Of a DNA stretch of 6,944 nt, positions 5,831 to 6,944 are shown piece after piece. Origin of the DNA: a bacterium (GTDB lineage: Bacteria > JAHJDO01). Below the pieces are notes generated by a model that saw only the letters and a program-made list of their open reading frames with translations, was not told where the DNA came from and searched no databases. The stretch is taken from NCBI GenBank assembly GCA_030631525.1, contig DAOVKY010000037.1, forward strand, positions 1-6,944, written 5' to 3'. The position numbers and the translations under genes were made by a program. Numbering within the stretch: position 1 is the stretch's first letter; every line of letters starts with the position of its first letter.

Positions 5831-6944
5831 ATGAGTATAAATATTACAGTAAATAATACCCGAGTAGAAGTATCAGAAGATACAACGATTCTGGATGCTG
5901 CTAAAAAGATTGGAATAAAGATACCTACTTTATGTTATCTGGAGAATCTTCAGAGCCCCGGATCATGCAGGATGTGTGTTGTAGAAGTAGAAGGAGCTAA
6001 AGCGCTTCAACCATCATGTGTAACAAAGGTTTCTGAAGGCATGAAGATCCGCACTAACACAAAAAAAGTGCGTGATGCCAGAAAGATAATATTGGAACTG
6101 CTCCTGAGCGACCATCCATGGGAATGCAATACTTGTGACCGCAATCAGAGCTGTGAACTTCAGACACTGGCAGATGAATATGGTATTAAGGAAGTCAGAT
6201 TTCAGTCCGTAAGAGAGAGAATGCCTCTGGATGAAAGCACTCCCGGTATTGTCAGAGATCCTAATAAGTGTATTCTTTGCAGAAGATGCGTCAGTGTATG
6301 TCAGGATGTTCAGGGAGTAGATACATTAGCTCCAAGAGCGCGCGGGTTTGATACGATTATTGCGCCCGGACAAGGAGATATGCTTAGCGAAGCCGTTTGT
6401 GTTCAATGCGGACAATGCGCTGCGGTTTGTCCTGTTGGAGCAATAAGTGAAAAGGACGATATTGACAGGGTATGGGAGGCTATTGATGATCCAAACAAGT
6501 TTGTAGTTGTTCAGACTGCCCCTGCAATCCGGGCTGCTCTTGGGGAATGCTTTGACTTAAAACCGGGTACTTTGATAAAAGGCAAAATGACTGCTGCCTT
6601 AAAAAGGCTTGGGTTTGATAAGGTATTTGATACTAACTTTACTGCTGATCTAACCATTATGGAAGAGGGCACAGAGCTTCTTACGAGGTTGAAGAAAGCG
6701 CTTGTTGATAAAGATAAAAATGTCGCTTTGCCTCAGATTACCTCTTGTTCTCCGGGCTGGGTAAAGTATATCGAACATTTTTATCCTGAGAAACTGGGAC
6801 ATATATCTAGTTGTAAATCGCCTCAACAAATGTTCGGCGCTATAGCTAAAACATGGTATGCAAAACGCAATAATATTGACCCTAAAAACATTGTTAGCGT
6901 TTCTTTAATGCCTTGTTCGGCCAAAAAGTTTGAATGTGAACGTC
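5831..6944 (+). CDS. hydA: [FeFe] hydrogenase catalytic subunit HydA/HndD-like, 3' end cut by window
   Basis: This is the H2-forming or H2-oxidising subunit; 371 codons are visible and the frame is still open at the edge. An N-terminal [2Fe-2S] ferredoxin domain has C35, C46, C49 and C63. The His/Cys cluster motif follows (H95, C99, C102, C108), then two [4Fe-4S] motifs (C147, C150, C153, C157 and C190, C193, C196, C200). The H-cluster domain begins near residue 215. It shows FDTNFTADLTIMEEG (266-280), the L1 motif as TSCSPGW (304-310) and the complete L2 motif MPCSAKKFE (360-368). L3 lies beyond the window. Classic L1 is TSCCPxW; the Ser at 307 is discussed as a finding. This cluster arrangement is that of the large multimeric, NAD(P)-linked type (Thermotoga HydA, Desulfovibrio HndD), matching the adjacent hydB and hydC. 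AGGAGG at 5821-5826, four bases before the ATG, fixes the start. Confidence 0.95.
   Translation, partial: MSINITVNNTRVEVSEDTTILDAAKKIGIKIPTLCYLENLQSPGSCRMCVVEVEGAKALQPSCVTKVSEGMKIRTNTKKVRDARKIILELLLSDHPWECNTCDRNQSCELQTLADEYGIKEVRFQSVRERMPLDESTPGIVRDPNKCILCRRCVSVCQDVQGVDTLAPRARGFDTIIAPGQGDMLSEAVCVQCGQCAAVCPVGAISEKDDIDRVWEAIDDPNKFVVVQTAPAIRAALGECFDLKPGTLIKGKMTAALKRLGFDKVFDTNFTADLTIMEEGTELLTRLKKALVDKDKNVALPQITSCSPGWVKYIEHFYPEKLGHISSCKSPQQMFGAIAKTWYAKRNNIDPKNIVSVSLMPCSAKKFECER

Overview
The window is a low-GC bacterial segment with strong Shine-Dalgarno sites. It encodes most of a multi-subunit, flavin-based [FeFe]-hydrogenase locus, all on the + strand. The genes point to a strict anaerobe that ferments or handles H2. 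The TGTCATTGCGAG / GCAATCTC-type intergenic repeats and the NuoF-GltD fusion remind me of uncultured candidate phyla such as Omnitrophota, but that placement is a low-confidence inference.

Layout: (1) bases 1-1626 hold the 3' part of a fusion. It joins the C-terminal FeS region of a NuoF/HydB-like NADH dehydrogenase subunit to a complete GltD/NfnB-like FAD/NAD(P) oxidoreductase. An in-frame TGA at 25-27 stands exactly where the second Cys of the NuoF cluster motif (ESCGKCxxCR) belongs, so selenocysteine, a nonsense mutation or a sequence error are all possible. (2) 1635-2099 is a NuoE/HydC-type [2Fe-2S] subunit. (3) 2100-2401 has no credible gene but holds a structured repeat, a tandem 9-mer and a probable promoter. 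(4) 2402-4009 is an exported TPR protein fused to a CPBP (CAAX/Abi) membrane protease domain. (5) 4010-4161 holds a second, inverted copy of the repeat. (6) 4162-5796 is a second NuoF paralogue (HydB-like). (7) 5778-5811 is a perfect 34-bp palindrome over its stop codon. (8) 5831 to the window end is the [FeFe] hydrogenase catalytic subunit HydA, cut by the window edge.

How the genes fit: HydC, HydB and HydA form the NAD(H)-linked hydrogenase core, in which FMN and FeS clusters connect NAD(H) to the H-cluster. The GltD-like fusion would add an FAD/NAD(P)H module, so the set may link H2, NAD(H), NADP(H) and possibly ferredoxin. HydB is unusually stripped down: its N-terminal thioredoxin-like domain has lost all four cluster cysteines, and there is no C-terminal ferredoxin domain. 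The TPR-CPBP gene has no evident link to H2 metabolism. It has its own candidate promoter and sits between inverted repeats, so it looks like an insertion that split the hyd operon.

The most interesting points are the TGA at a conserved cluster-ligand position, the cysteine-free HydB N-terminus, and the bracketing repeats, whose hairpin keeps its pairing through compensatory base changes.
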